NCBI GenBank assembly: GCA_002413305.1
Contig: DHWS01000053.1
Span: 4,654 to 25,174 of the forward strand
Direction of reading: 5' to 3'
DNA from: Actinobacteria bacterium UBA5176
Lineage (GTDB): Bacteria; Actinomycetota; UBA4738
Length of the DNA: 20,521 bases
Shown here: piece after piece, positions 7,635 to 14,030 of the stretch
Position numbering within the stretch: the stretch's first letter is position 1
Layout: each line of letters opens with the position of its first letter
Made by a program: the position numbers and the translations under genes
Notes under the pieces: generated by a model
Databases searched by the model: none
What the model was told of the DNA's origin: nothing
What the model saw: only the letters and a program-made list of their open reading frames with translations

Positions 7635-8216
7635 ATGGCGGAGGCGAGGGGACAGGGGGAGCGTCGGTCGAGGGGCTGGTCTGCGAAGGAAGTCATCCAG
7701 GGCAAGCCTATCCGGCGTCCGACCCATCCCTTCTTCGTTGTCTTCCCGATCGCGTTCTTCAGCGGCGCTGTCGTCCTCGACATCCTGGGCCGCTTAGGCC
7801 TCGAGGGTACGCCGCTCGCAGCCACCTATGCCGTGACCGCTGGCCTTATCGGCGCCGTGTTCGCCATTCTCACGGGGCTAGTGGACCGCTCGCAGATGCG
7901 TCCGGGCTCCCGAATCCGTGCCGTAGCCACGCGCCACATGGTGACGCAGTTAACGGCCACAGCCGTCTTCGCAATCGATCTCGCCGTGCGGTGGGGAAAC
8001 CGTCATTCAGCGAACGTAAGCGTTCTATGGCTGGTGCTGGACGTCTTGGGGACCGCAACGGTGATCGCCGGCGGGGACGTGGGCGCGCAGATGGTCTTTC
8101 GGATGGGCTACCGGGTCGGCGAGACGCCGGAACCCGCAGATCCGGCAACACCGTCTCGCGTGAGCCAAACGGATCCGGACGCCGTCGGGCGGGTAGGTGG
8201 ATCCGAAGGGGTCTGA
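7635..8216 (+). CDS. DUF2231-type membrane protein
   Basis: 193 residues from ATG 7635. The start is fixed by GGGGAGGG (7620-7627) with about 7 nt spacing; the in-frame ATG at 7614 lies upstream of that site. A basic cytoplasmic N-terminus is followed by four hydrophobic segments at about 33-52, 63-84, 104-119 and 129-147. The first begins PTHPFFVVFPIAFFSGAVVLD, the 'HP...vxfPiaf...lx.D' signature of DUF2231, a family often annotated as membrane proteins with possible haem-binding histidines. Candidate ligands here are His31 and His101. The C-terminal 30 residues are polar and probably disordered. Actual activity is unknown. It is divergently oriented from the cyclase and could share a control region with it. 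It converges on the next gene with only 19 bp between them. Confidence 0.75.
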   Translation: MAEARGQGERRSRGWSAKEVIQGKPIRRPTHPFFVVFPIAFFSGAVVLDILGRLGLEGTPLAATYAVTAGLIGAVFAILTGLVDRSQMRPGSRIRAVATRHMVTQLTATAVFAIDLAVRWGNRHSANVSVLWLVLDVLGTATVIAGGDVGAQMVFRMGYRVGETPEPADPATPSRVSQTDPDAVGRVGGSEGV

Positions 8217-8235
8217 GCCAACGGTTCAGGCCGGG

Positions 8236-8831
8236 CTATGGCGAGCGCTCGACGTTCACCACGAAGGTGAGATCGTGGGCGGTGATCGTCCCCGTTATCC
8301 TCCAGCAACCCGTCGTCGGAAACGCGATTCCACTCGAGTTGAACCCTATGGGGCCGTTCCCAGTCGATGCCTCACCATTCGCCGGGGGAGCCGGGCCATC
8401 GAGTCGCTGGCCGACGATGCGGATGTACCCACGGATGAGCCGAACCCATGGGAACTTCTCCGAGAGGTCCTCACCAGGTAGCTTCACGACTGTGCTTCTC
8501 GGCGGGAGCTCAACCCAGAGGGCGTCGTTGCCGTACCAGTTGCCGATGTTCTCCACTGGAGGTCCCTGGTACGCGCCGAGGACTCCGTCAACAACGAGTC
8601 TCGGGATCTCCTCACGCGAGACGGGCTCCGTCACGGGACACGGTCCGGAAAGGGCATCTCCGCTCAGGCTCGGGATGGACGTCGGCAGCGAGGCGACTGG
8701 TAGGGGAGCGGCATCGACGCGGTCGTGGAAATACACGCCACGCCGAGAGCCAAAGCTGACGCGGCAACGAGTCGCGGCAGTCGTGATCGCTGGCCGGTTT
8801 GCCGGGCAGTTCCGAGGTTCCCACCGCTCAT
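8236..8831 (-). pseudogene. Exported protein of unknown family, single-base frameshift
   Basis: Starting at ATG 8831 (GGAAGG upstream), the reading frame gives a convincing export signal: positive RSRLPR, the hydrophobic LVAASALALGVACISTTAS, then small residues. Shortly after, the protein-like frame switches to one ending at 8236. That frame carries 'SLPTSIPSLSGD...CPVTEPVSREEIPRLVVDG', 'NIGNWYGNDALWVELPP' and 'GPIGFNSSGIAFPTTGCWRITGTI'. The length 596 is one base short of a multiple of three. Adding one base to the G run at 8703-8706 restores about 198 codons with a smooth LPLPVASLP junction. The cysteine in LGVAC could be a lipidation site, but the lipobox is weak. It was not assigned to a family. 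It may be a real frameshift or a homopolymer sequencing error. Confidence 0.6.
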
Positions 8832-9051
8832 TTCTACGCCTTCCGAATCGTCCCGGTTCCCCGATGTCGGAGGCAGCGTCGGCGGTGGGATGCGTGCAAG
8901 CAGGGCAAGTGGCCGGCACGAACCCCTCGGCCGGCCCTGTACCGCATGACGCAGCACGGACACTGACCGGAGTGATGGATCGGGCGGCAGTGGGTACGAA
9001 CCACAACAGCACAGGACTCACAGACTCACTCGGTGCCCCAGGAGGCCAACG

Positions 9052-9485
9052 ATGAGCGATTTCACAGCGAGTCATTCGGCCACGATCGACGCTCCCATCG
9101 AGGAGGTCTGGAGGGCGTTGACCACGCCGGACCTGATCAAACAGTGGTTCTTCGGCGTCGACACCGAGACGGACTGGAAGGTCGGGAGCCCCTTGGTCCA
9201 TAGGGGCCAGTATCGGGGCGAGCCGTACGAGGACAAAGGCGAGATCGTCCGGTTCGACCCTCCCAAGCGGTTGGTCCATACCCACTGGAGCGATCTCTCC
9301 GGCAAGCCGGACAGCCGGACAGCCCAGAGCATTATCAGGAGGTCACGTGGGCCCTCGCCGGCCACGACGGAGAGACCGAGCTCGCGATCACGGAGCGCAA
9401 TATCCCATCCGAAGAGGCGAAGGCGGTCTCCGACGAGGGCTGGAGGATGGTGCTCAAGAACCTGAAGGAGCTGCTGGAGCGCTAG
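9052..9485 (+). pseudogene. SRPBCC/AHSA1-family protein, frameshifted
   Basis: Starts at ATG 9052 behind a textbook AGGAGG (9041-9046). The N-terminal 85 residues are typical START/Bet v 1-fold (AHSA1-like) sequence: 'ATIDAPIEEVWRALTTPDLIKQWFFG', then 'G..y.YEDKGEIVRFDPPKRLVHTHW'. The frame then degenerates into Arg/Ser-rich sequence ending near 9465. In the -1 frame (+2) the expected C-terminus continues cleanly: 'EHYQEVTWALAGHDGETELAI', then 'EEAKAVSDEGWRMVLKNLKELLER' and TAG at 9483-9485. The cause is visible: CCGGACAG is present twice in tandem (9307-9322). Deleting one copy gives an intact 141-residue protein, the usual family length. These proteins bind hydrophobic ligands or act as activators; the substrate is unknown. 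As written the gene is broken. Confidence 0.85.
9307..9322 (+). repeat. 8-bp tandem duplication CCGGACAG x2
   Basis: Two perfect adjacent copies of CCGGACAG occur inside the SRPBCC gene. Eight extra bases shift the frame by two and exactly account for the broken reading frame. This is a replication-slippage type event; removal of one copy restores the gene, so it may be recent or reversible. Confidence 0.85.
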
Positions 9486-9523
9486 GAGCGCGCTCGCGGG
9501 CCGACGGCGAGGAGAGAGGAACG

Positions 9524-9600
9524 ATGGTGGAGAAGGCGGGTCGAACGCGTCTCGCGCGGAGGCCCGCACCGGGTCCCGGGCGCCCGATCGGCGCTCCACA
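9524..9600 (+). other. Possible N-terminal stub of a lost gene
   Basis: An ATG at 9524 follows GAGGAGAGAGG with ideal spacing, 38 bp after the SRPBCC stop. This is an arrangement expected for the second gene of a small operon. The frame reads MVEKAGRTRLARRPAPGPGR and then becomes Pro/Ser-rich, running into the 3' end of the opposite-strand SnoaL gene. No family was recognised. The good ribosome binding site is the only support; it may be the severed beginning of a gene or chance. Confidence 0.25.
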
Positions 9601-9618
9601 ATCCTCGGTCGCGTCGCC

Positions 9619-10014
9619 TCAGGATCCGCCCCAGCCAGCGAACGGGGGTCTTCGGCCGTCGGCTTCGACCCAGTAGTCCACGTGGTCGACGACCAGGCCT
9701 TCGGCGTCGAACCGGAGCACCGTGGCGCCTGCCAGGGTCAGTTCGCGTCCATTCTCAACGTAGCTCGCCCACCACTCGACCGCGGTCCGGCCGCCAGCGG
9801 CGACGGGGACTCCGAACCGACACTCGATGGAGTTCTCCAGGGCAAACTCCCGCTGAATGTAGCCCAACGGGCCGCCCGGCTCCGGGTCCCGCATCGGGTG
9901 GGAACGATACGTAGCGCCCGGGGCGTACAAGGCGACGATCGCCTCAGCGTCCTTGGAGCCCCACGCGCGCTCCCAAGTCTGCGCCCAGCGACGAGCGGCT
10001 GCTTGCGCGTCCAC
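9619..10014 (-). CDS. SnoaL-like / NTF2-fold protein
   Basis: 131 residues from GTG 10014. The sequence is a standard NTF2/SnoaL-like fold: an N-terminal helix 'ARRWAQTWERAWGSKDAEAIVALYAPGATYRSHP', a middle 'GYIQREFALENSIECRFGVP', and beta strands 'TAVEWWASYVENGRELTLAG' and 'LVVDHVDYWVEADGR', ending in FAGWGGS. These small cytoplasmic proteins include isomerases, hydrolases and many uncharacterised members. Length is complete for the family. No clear ribosome binding site precedes the GTG, and a second GTG lies three codons upstream. The open frame continues without a stop into the amidase remnant upstream, so the native promoter may have been lost. It may therefore be silent. Confidence 0.75.
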   Translation of the reverse strand: MDAQAAARRWAQTWERAWGSKDAEAIVALYAPGATYRSHPMRDPEPGGPLGYIQREFALENSIECRFGVPVAAGGRTAVEWWASYVENGRELTLAGATVLRFDAEGLVVDHVDYWVEADGRRPPFAGWGGS

Positions 10015-10049
10015 GGTCTGCACCGTACACCGGAATCCAGACCAGTCGA

Positions 10050-10200
10050 GCCAGCCCTGTAGGGGTGGTGGCTCGTATCCACCGATGACTTCCGCGAACA
10101 GCTCGGCGCGAACGTGATCGCCTTGTCGTCCTCGAAGGGCGGTCCCACGATGTGGGCGCCGAGTGGGGTCCACGAGATCCGCAGGGAGCAGCCCAGAAAG
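10050..10200 (-). pseudogene. Amidase-signature enzyme, C-terminal remnant
   Basis: The minus strand carries two pieces of an amidase C-terminus in different frames. One is TPLGAHIVGPPFEDDKAITFA (about 10170-10108); the other is ELFAEVIGGYEPPPL (about 10105-10060). Together they match the end of amidase-signature enzymes ('GLP.G.QIVGPPFED...LAFAR.lA.viGGy.PP'). A one-base shift near 10108-10118 separates them. The catalytic Ser-Ser-Lys region, which lies in the N-terminal half, is absent: at about 10200 the sequence changes to the opposite-strand BNR protein tail. It is dead as an enzyme. The alignment is from memory of the family. Confidence 0.55.
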
Positions 10201-10204
10201 GCAC

Positions 10205-10494
10205 CGGCTTCCACAACAATACGCCGGACCCGGGACTGCCGACCGACTACAGGATGATCCACTGCCACGCGTCGACGGCCTGCACGAACCGCGCCAACTT
10301 GGCGGAGAATCACGTGGCCGGGAGCTTCGACATCGAGCGAGCGCCCATCGCCCGGGGGTACTTCCTGGGCGACTACGAGGGGCCGACCTCGAACGGCACG
10401 ACCTTCCTCCCGTTCTTTTCCCAGACCACCGCCACGGCCATGGACAACACGTTATCTGGGGGTGGTCCAGGCGCAAATCCGGCGAAGGCCTTGA
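10205..10494 (+). pseudogene. Severed C-terminus of a BNR-repeat protein (paralogue of the next gene)
   Basis: The frame from about 10208 reads NNTPDPGLPTDYRMIHCHA, then 'AENHVAGSFDIE.API..GYFLGDYEG' and 'GTTFLPFFSQTT'. Over 79 aligned residues about 55 are identical to the C-terminus of the intact gene at 10549-12105 (hand count). Only the last 80 of about 518 residues remain. The homology begins abruptly near 10205, where it meets the opposite-strand amidase stub. Near the end an extra T (GTTATCTGG against a CATATCTGG-type sequence in the intact copy) shifts the frame; without it the protein would have closed at TGA 10492-10494. It is the leftover of a former tandem duplication. Confidence 0.85.
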
Positions 10495-10548
10495 CCCCGC
10501 GTTCCGGTGGGCAGCATCATCGGCGCACACTGTCTGGGAGGGGGGAAG

Positions 10549-12105
10549 ATGAGTCGGCACCTGTCCCGCGCGGCCGTGGCCGCGACGTTTGCACTGATGG
10601 CATCAGCCCTGGCGCTCCCGGCGTCGGCTGGGCCGTACACCACCACCACCGTGTACCAGGCGTCCGGCACGCCGAGCCCGCCGGCGAACGGCGACAGCCC
10701 GTTCGGCGACTGCGACATCTCCGGGATGTACACCTCGCCCTCGGAGATCAACTTCGTGAACACCGAGGTCGGGCCGAGGGTGGCCGTCAACCCCACGGAC
10801 CCCAGCAACATCATCGGGGTCTACGAGCAGGACCGGTGGACCGGCGGTGCCGCCCGCGGCGTCGTGGCCGCGGTTAGCCACGACGGGGGCCAGACGTGGA
10901 CCGCGACCTGGCCCCACTTCAGCATCTGCGCGGGAGGGAACGCGGCCAACGGCGGGGACTACCAGCGCACCCGCAACCCGTGGGTGACGTTCTCCCCGGA
11001 CGGCGACGCCTACTTCATCAGCCGGACCGGCAGCCCCGTCGGTACTCCACCGGGCCCCGCGGCCATCCTGGTCAGCAAGTCCGTTGACGGGGGCGACCAC
11101 TGGAGCGAGCCGGTCACCCTCGACATGACCTACCCCGCCGTCCCGCCCTTCTTCAACCCCACCACGCCGTCGATCACCGCAGACCCGTTCGACTCGAACT
11201 TCGTCTACGCGGTGTGGATCCGGTCACACAAGCCGGGGGAAACGACGGGCGGGGGTGGCGATACGCACTCCTACCGGGGCGACATCATCTTCTCGCGCTC
11301 GACCGACGGGGGGGCCACCTGGGAGCAGGCCACACCGATCTTCGAGCCGCAGTCCAACACGTTCGCCCTCAACCCCCAGATCGCCGTTCTGCCGGATGGG
11401 ACGCTGGTGGACGTCTTCGACTTCGTGCAGGGCGTCGGGACCTTCAACACCTGCTGTGACTTCATGCTGATGCGCTCCGCCGATCGCGGTGTGACGTGGT
11501 CCGATCGCATGGAGGTCGGGCCCGACCGGGGCGTCCCCGCGGTGGATCCGGACACGGGCGCACGCATCCGGAGCGTCCTGGGCCGCGCGGATCTCGCCGT
11601 CGACCTCAATGTCTCCAGTGCGGGCTACGGGAACCTCTACGCGGTCTGGCCTGATGTCGTCGGGAGCGGCAACACTAAGAAGCGTCGCTATCCCACCGTT
11701 GTGTTCACCGAATCCACCGACGGCGGACTGACCTGGTCGCCTCGGGTCAAGGTGAACCAATCGCCGACCGGCGTGCAGGCGATCAATCCCTCCGTCGACG
11801 TGGCATCGGATGGGACGGTGGCGGTGACCTATTACGACTTCCGCAACAACACGCCGGATCCCCGGGTGCCCACCGACTACTGGTTGATCCACTGCCACGC
11901 GGATCAGGACTGCACGGACTCGTCGAGCTGGGCTGAGAACCACGTGGCCGGGCCGTTTGACATCGAGCTGGCCCCGATCTTCCACGGCTACTTCCTGGGC
12001 GACTATGAGGGGCTGGCGTCGGCCGGCACGACGTTCCTGCCGATGTTCGTCCAGACCACGTCGACGGACATGGCCAACACATATCTGGGGGTGGTGGCGC
12101 CGTAG
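10549..12105 (+). CDS. Secreted BNR/Asp-box beta-propeller protein (sialidase-like fold)
   Basis: 518 residues from ATG 10549, preceded by GGGAGGGGGG. The signal peptide is MSRHLSRAAVAATFALMASA followed by LALPASAG, with cleavage about residue 28. Five Asp-box motifs (S-x-D-x-G-x-T-W type) occur at about 110-117 (SHDGGQTW), 178-185 (SVDGGDHW), 251-258 (STDGGATW), 310-317 (SADRGVTW) and 389-396 (STDGGLTW). This is the pattern of sialidase/sortilin-like beta-propellers. Asp boxes are structural and do not prove sialidase activity, and no clear arginine triad or FRIP motif was identified. It may therefore be an exo-sialidase-like hydrolase or a binding propeller. There is no sortase or membrane anchor, so it is extracellular. 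A broken tandem paralogue lies immediately upstream. Confidence 0.88.
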   Translation: MSRHLSRAAVAATFALMASALALPASAGPYTTTTVYQASGTPSPPANGDSPFGDCDISGMYTSPSEINFVNTEVGPRVAVNPTDPSNIIGVYEQDRWTGGAARGVVAAVSHDGGQTWTATWPHFSICAGGNAANGGDYQRTRNPWVTFSPDGDAYFISRTGSPVGTPPGPAAILVSKSVDGGDHWSEPVTLDMTYPAVPPFFNPTTPSITADPFDSNFVYAVWIRSHKPGETTGGGGDTHSYRGDIIFSRSTDGGATWEQATPIFEPQSNTFALNPQIAVLPDGTLVDVFDFVQGVGTFNTCCDFMLMRSADRGVTWSDRMEVGPDRGVPAVDPDTGARIRSVLGRADLAVDLNVSSAGYGNLYAVWPDVVGSGNTKKRRYPTVVFTESTDGGLTWSPRVKVNQSPTGVQAINPSVDVASDGTVAVTYYDFRNNTPDPRVPTDYWLIHCHADQDCTDSSSWAENHVAGPFDIELAPIFHGYFLGDYEGLASAGTTFLPMFVQTTSTDMANTYLGVVAP

Positions 12106-12127
12106 GACGAGCTGTTCGACGAACGGA

Positions 12128-12190
12128 TCAGCGCTCGGGCAGCGAAGACGTCAGCGCGTCCCTGAGCCACTCCTCGTACCGGCGGATGAG
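12128..12190 (-). pseudogene. Possible C-terminal stub of an unidentified gene
   Basis: About 20 codons on the minus strand read RRYEEWLRDALTSSLPER and stop (TGA). The amphipathic-helix character resembles a genuine protein C-terminus. It ends abruptly where the opposite-strand TPR stub begins. It is too short to identify and may be chance; it is listed because it repeats the back-to-back stub geometry seen at 281 and 10200. Confidence 0.2.
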
Positions 12191-12499
12191 TACGAGGGCA
12201 ACGCTCGCGCTCTGGAGGGGCAGATCATGCTTGCCACCGGCCGCGCGGACGACGGGATTGACGAATTGCGCACGGCCGTCGGCATCGCAGACGAGCGGGG
12301 GAGTCCGTTCGGTCGGTGGCAGAGCCGGGTCGCGCTGGGCACGGCGTTGTACTCGACCGGCGACGACGACGGCGCGGCGGCCGCGCGCGGGGACGCGTCC
12401 CACCTGATTCGAACGATCGCCGCATCGCTCTCCCCCGATCACCAGACGACCTTCCTGACCGCACCTGCCGTCGAGGAGGCGTTGAAACCGGGAGGCTGA
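12185..12499 (+). pseudogene. C-terminus of a TPR/AAA-type regulator or cyclase, N-terminus lost
   Basis: From about 12185 the plus frame reads 'ALEGQIMLATGRADDGIDEL', 'AVGIADERGSPFGRWQSRVALGTALYSTGDDDGA' and finally 'IAASLSPDHQTTFLTAPAVEEALKPGG', then TGA. This is the usual end of large ATP-binding TPR proteins (LuxR/MalT-type or cyclase-linked STAND ATPases): two helical repeats plus the 'F..aP.V.e.L' closing helix. Nothing upstream supplies the ATPase or remaining repeats; the formal open frame to 11957 is only a shadow of the BNR gene. It is not a duplicate of the C-terminus of the intact cyclase at 3635. It is non-functional as it stands. Confidence 0.55.
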
Positions 12500-12784
12500 C
12501 ACTCCGCCGGAGCGGCCACAGCGGCTCGCCCGGGGGGCGTTCTACCTTCGCGTTGGGCAAGGGTGACGTCTTTCGCATCGTCGATGTGCCGACCAAGACA
12601 GCTCCTCCCTCGGCTTCGGGGGAAGACATGTCCAGTTCGAAGGACGCGTGAACAGGCGCAGACCTGTGAGATCCGCGAAGACTGGTGTGGTTCACTGGTC
12701 CTTTGGGGCCCGCACAGCCCGTCTCGTCCAGCCCAACACGCGGCCCGCCTCGTGCATCTGTGCTGGTCAGAGCTCAAATCTCGC
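12500..12784. other. Gene-free stretch downstream of tRNA-Sec
   Basis: No coding sequence, strong hairpin or repeat was recognised on either strand. Short open frames that run into 12785-12878 merely translate the tRNA gene (giving 'GRESNPPAGSRRLTGFEDRG'-like peptides) and are not proteins. Confidence 0.4.
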
Positions 12785-12878
12785 AGCGGAGGCGGACGGG
12801 AATCGAACCCGCCAGCCGGCTCTCGCCGGCTCACCGGTTTTGAAGACCGGGGGGCCCACCAGGCGCCCTGACGCCTCC
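12785..12878 (-). tRNA. selC: Selenocysteine tRNA, anticodon TCA
   Basis: The minus strand folds as tRNA-Sec. The acceptor is GGAGGCG pairing with CGCCTCC (extendable to 9 bp outside the usual ends). The anticodon stem CCGGT/ACCGG encloses the loop CTTCAAA, so the anticodon is TCA (plus strand TGA at 12841-12843). A long variable arm AGCCGGC-GAGA-GCCGGCT has 7 perfect pairs. The T-stem GCGGG/CCCGT has loop TTCGATT. The length of about 94 nt, long acceptor and long variable arm are diagnostic of bacterial tRNA-Sec. The 3' end reads GCT, so CCA is not encoded. It charges with Ser, is converted by SelA, and is delivered to UGA codons by SelB. None of selA, selB or selD is in the window. Confidence 0.93.
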
Positions 12879-12884
12879 GCGGAA

Positions 12885-12890
12885 AGGATA
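12885..12890 (-). promoter_or_regulatory. Candidate -10 element of the tRNA-Sec gene
   Basis: TATCCT on the minus strand lies 6 nt before the predicted mature tRNA 5' end, a spacing that would start transcription at or near +1 of the tRNA. It matches 4 of 6 consensus positions. No good -35 element was found 16-18 nt upstream. Confidence 0.35.
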
Positions 12891-12954
12891 CCGATGTCGC
12901 TCGGGGCGACGATTCCCCTTGTGCACAGAACAGCCCTCTCCGGGGCCCGCGACG

Positions 12955-13917
12955 TTAGAGCGAGGCCGCCTCCGGGATGATCTCCGAGCCGATCAGGGCG
13001 ACGGCTTCGAGGTCGTCGTGGAGCAGGTGCTGCAGCATCACTCGTCGCACGCCGGCGGTCGCGTACTCGGCGAGCCGCTCGAGCACCCGAGCCGGCGTGC
13101 CGGCGATCCGCTCGGGCCCGAGGCTCTCTAGGAACTCCCGCGGGTCGCCGGTCTGGCCCCGGCGTGCCATCTGCCGGGCAGCCCGGCGTTCCAGCTCCCG
13201 CTCGTCGGCCCCGACGAGGGCGTTCGTCATGACGGAGAGCGGGAGGGTCGACGGGTCGCGGCCGGCCGCCTCGCACGCCGCGTCCAGCCGGCGGCGACCT
13301 TCCTGGCAGTCGTCGGCCGTGCAGAAGTTCATGTTGTACTCGTCAGCCCATCTCGCCGCCAGGCCGGCTCCACGGGGCCGTGCTTCGCCACCGAGGATCA
13401 GCCTCGGGTGCGGGTCCTGAACCGGCTTGGGCAGCGCGTGGACCGCTTCGAGCCGGTAGTGGCGTCCGTCGAAGGAGACCTCATCCTCGTCCCGGTCCCA
13501 CAGTCGGTGCACGATCTCGACCTGCTCCTCGAGCATGTCCATGCGGTCCCGGGTGGGAGGGAAAGGGAATCCGTAGGCGCGGTGCTCGGCTTCGAACCAG
13601 CCCGCCCCCATGCCGAGCTCGACCCGGCCGGCGGAGGCGTGGTCGGCGGTGACCACCGACTTCGCAAGCTGGGAGGGATGGCGGAACGCGACCGGGGAGA
13701 CCAGGGTCCCGAGGTGGATCCGGCTGGTCCGGGAGGCGAGTGCGGCCAGCGTTGCCCACGCGTCGAGCGTGCCCCAGTCGGCGGGATGGCCGAACGACAG
13801 GTAGTGATCGGAACGGAACAGCGCGGCGAAGCCGTGCTCCTCGCAGGCGAGGGCCAGGCCGACCCACTGCTCCCAGGTCACGTCCTCCTGGCCTTCGATC
13901 ATCAGGCAGACGTCCAT
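12955..13917 (-). CDS. LLM-class (luciferase-like) F420-dependent oxidoreductase
   Basis: 320 residues from ATG 13917. The start is decided by GGAGGAGGT just upstream; 42 further upstream codons are open but not protein-like. TIM-barrel luciferase-like features are 'MDVCLMIEGQEDVTWEQWV' (1-19), 'ALFRSDHY' (32-39), 'IHLGTLVSPVAFRHPSQLAK' (67-86), 'GRVELGMGAGWFEAEHRAYG' (98-117) and 'HPRLILGGEA'. This signature is common to actinobacterial F420-dependent enzymes; FMN cannot be excluded. The reaction is hydride transfer to or from an unknown substrate in the cytoplasm. It is divergently transcribed from the HAD phosphatase with 113 bp between them. It ends 77 bp before the tRNA-Sec 5' end and points towards it. 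Confidence 0.88.
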   Translation of the reverse strand: MDVCLMIEGQEDVTWEQWVGLALACEEHGFAALFRSDHYLSFGHPADWGTLDAWATLAALASRTSRIHLGTLVSPVAFRHPSQLAKSVVTADHASAGRVELGMGAGWFEAEHRAYGFPFPPTRDRMDMLEEQVEIVHRLWDRDEDEVSFDGRHYRLEAVHALPKPVQDPHPRLILGGEARPRGAGLAARWADEYNMNFCTADDCQEGRRRLDAACEAAGRDPSTLPLSVMTNALVGADERELERRAARQMARRGQTGDPREFLESLGPERIAGTPARVLERLAEYATAGVRRVMLQHLLHDDLEAVALIGSEIIPEAASL

Positions 13918-14015
13918 ACCTACCTCCTCCGGCGGGTCGAACGGGGTCGGGCGCGTCGGGCGGATGGCCGCACGTCGGCCCGAAGAATAGCCCGAGCAGG
14001 CGGAGGAACGTCGCT

Positions 14016-14021
14016 TACGAT
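14016..14021 (+). promoter_or_regulatory. -10-like element placed for a leaderless HAD transcript
   Basis: TACGAT ends 9 nt before the ATG at 14031, so transcription would begin at or within a few bases of the start codon. The nearest purine-rich stretch (GGAGGAAC, 14002-14009) is about 20 nt from the ATG and too far to act as a normal ribosome binding site. Confidence 0.4.
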
Positions 14022-14030
14022 GGACGGGCC

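Noticed and set aside
9052..9485. Programmed ribosomal frameshifting in the SRPBCC gene
   Set aside because: No slippery heptamer or downstream structure is evident, and an 8-bp tandem duplication explains the shift completely.
12563..12871. Small open frame crossing the tRNA gene (and a similar one at 2221)
   Set aside because: The peptide merely translates the tRNA sequence, a familiar false gene call.
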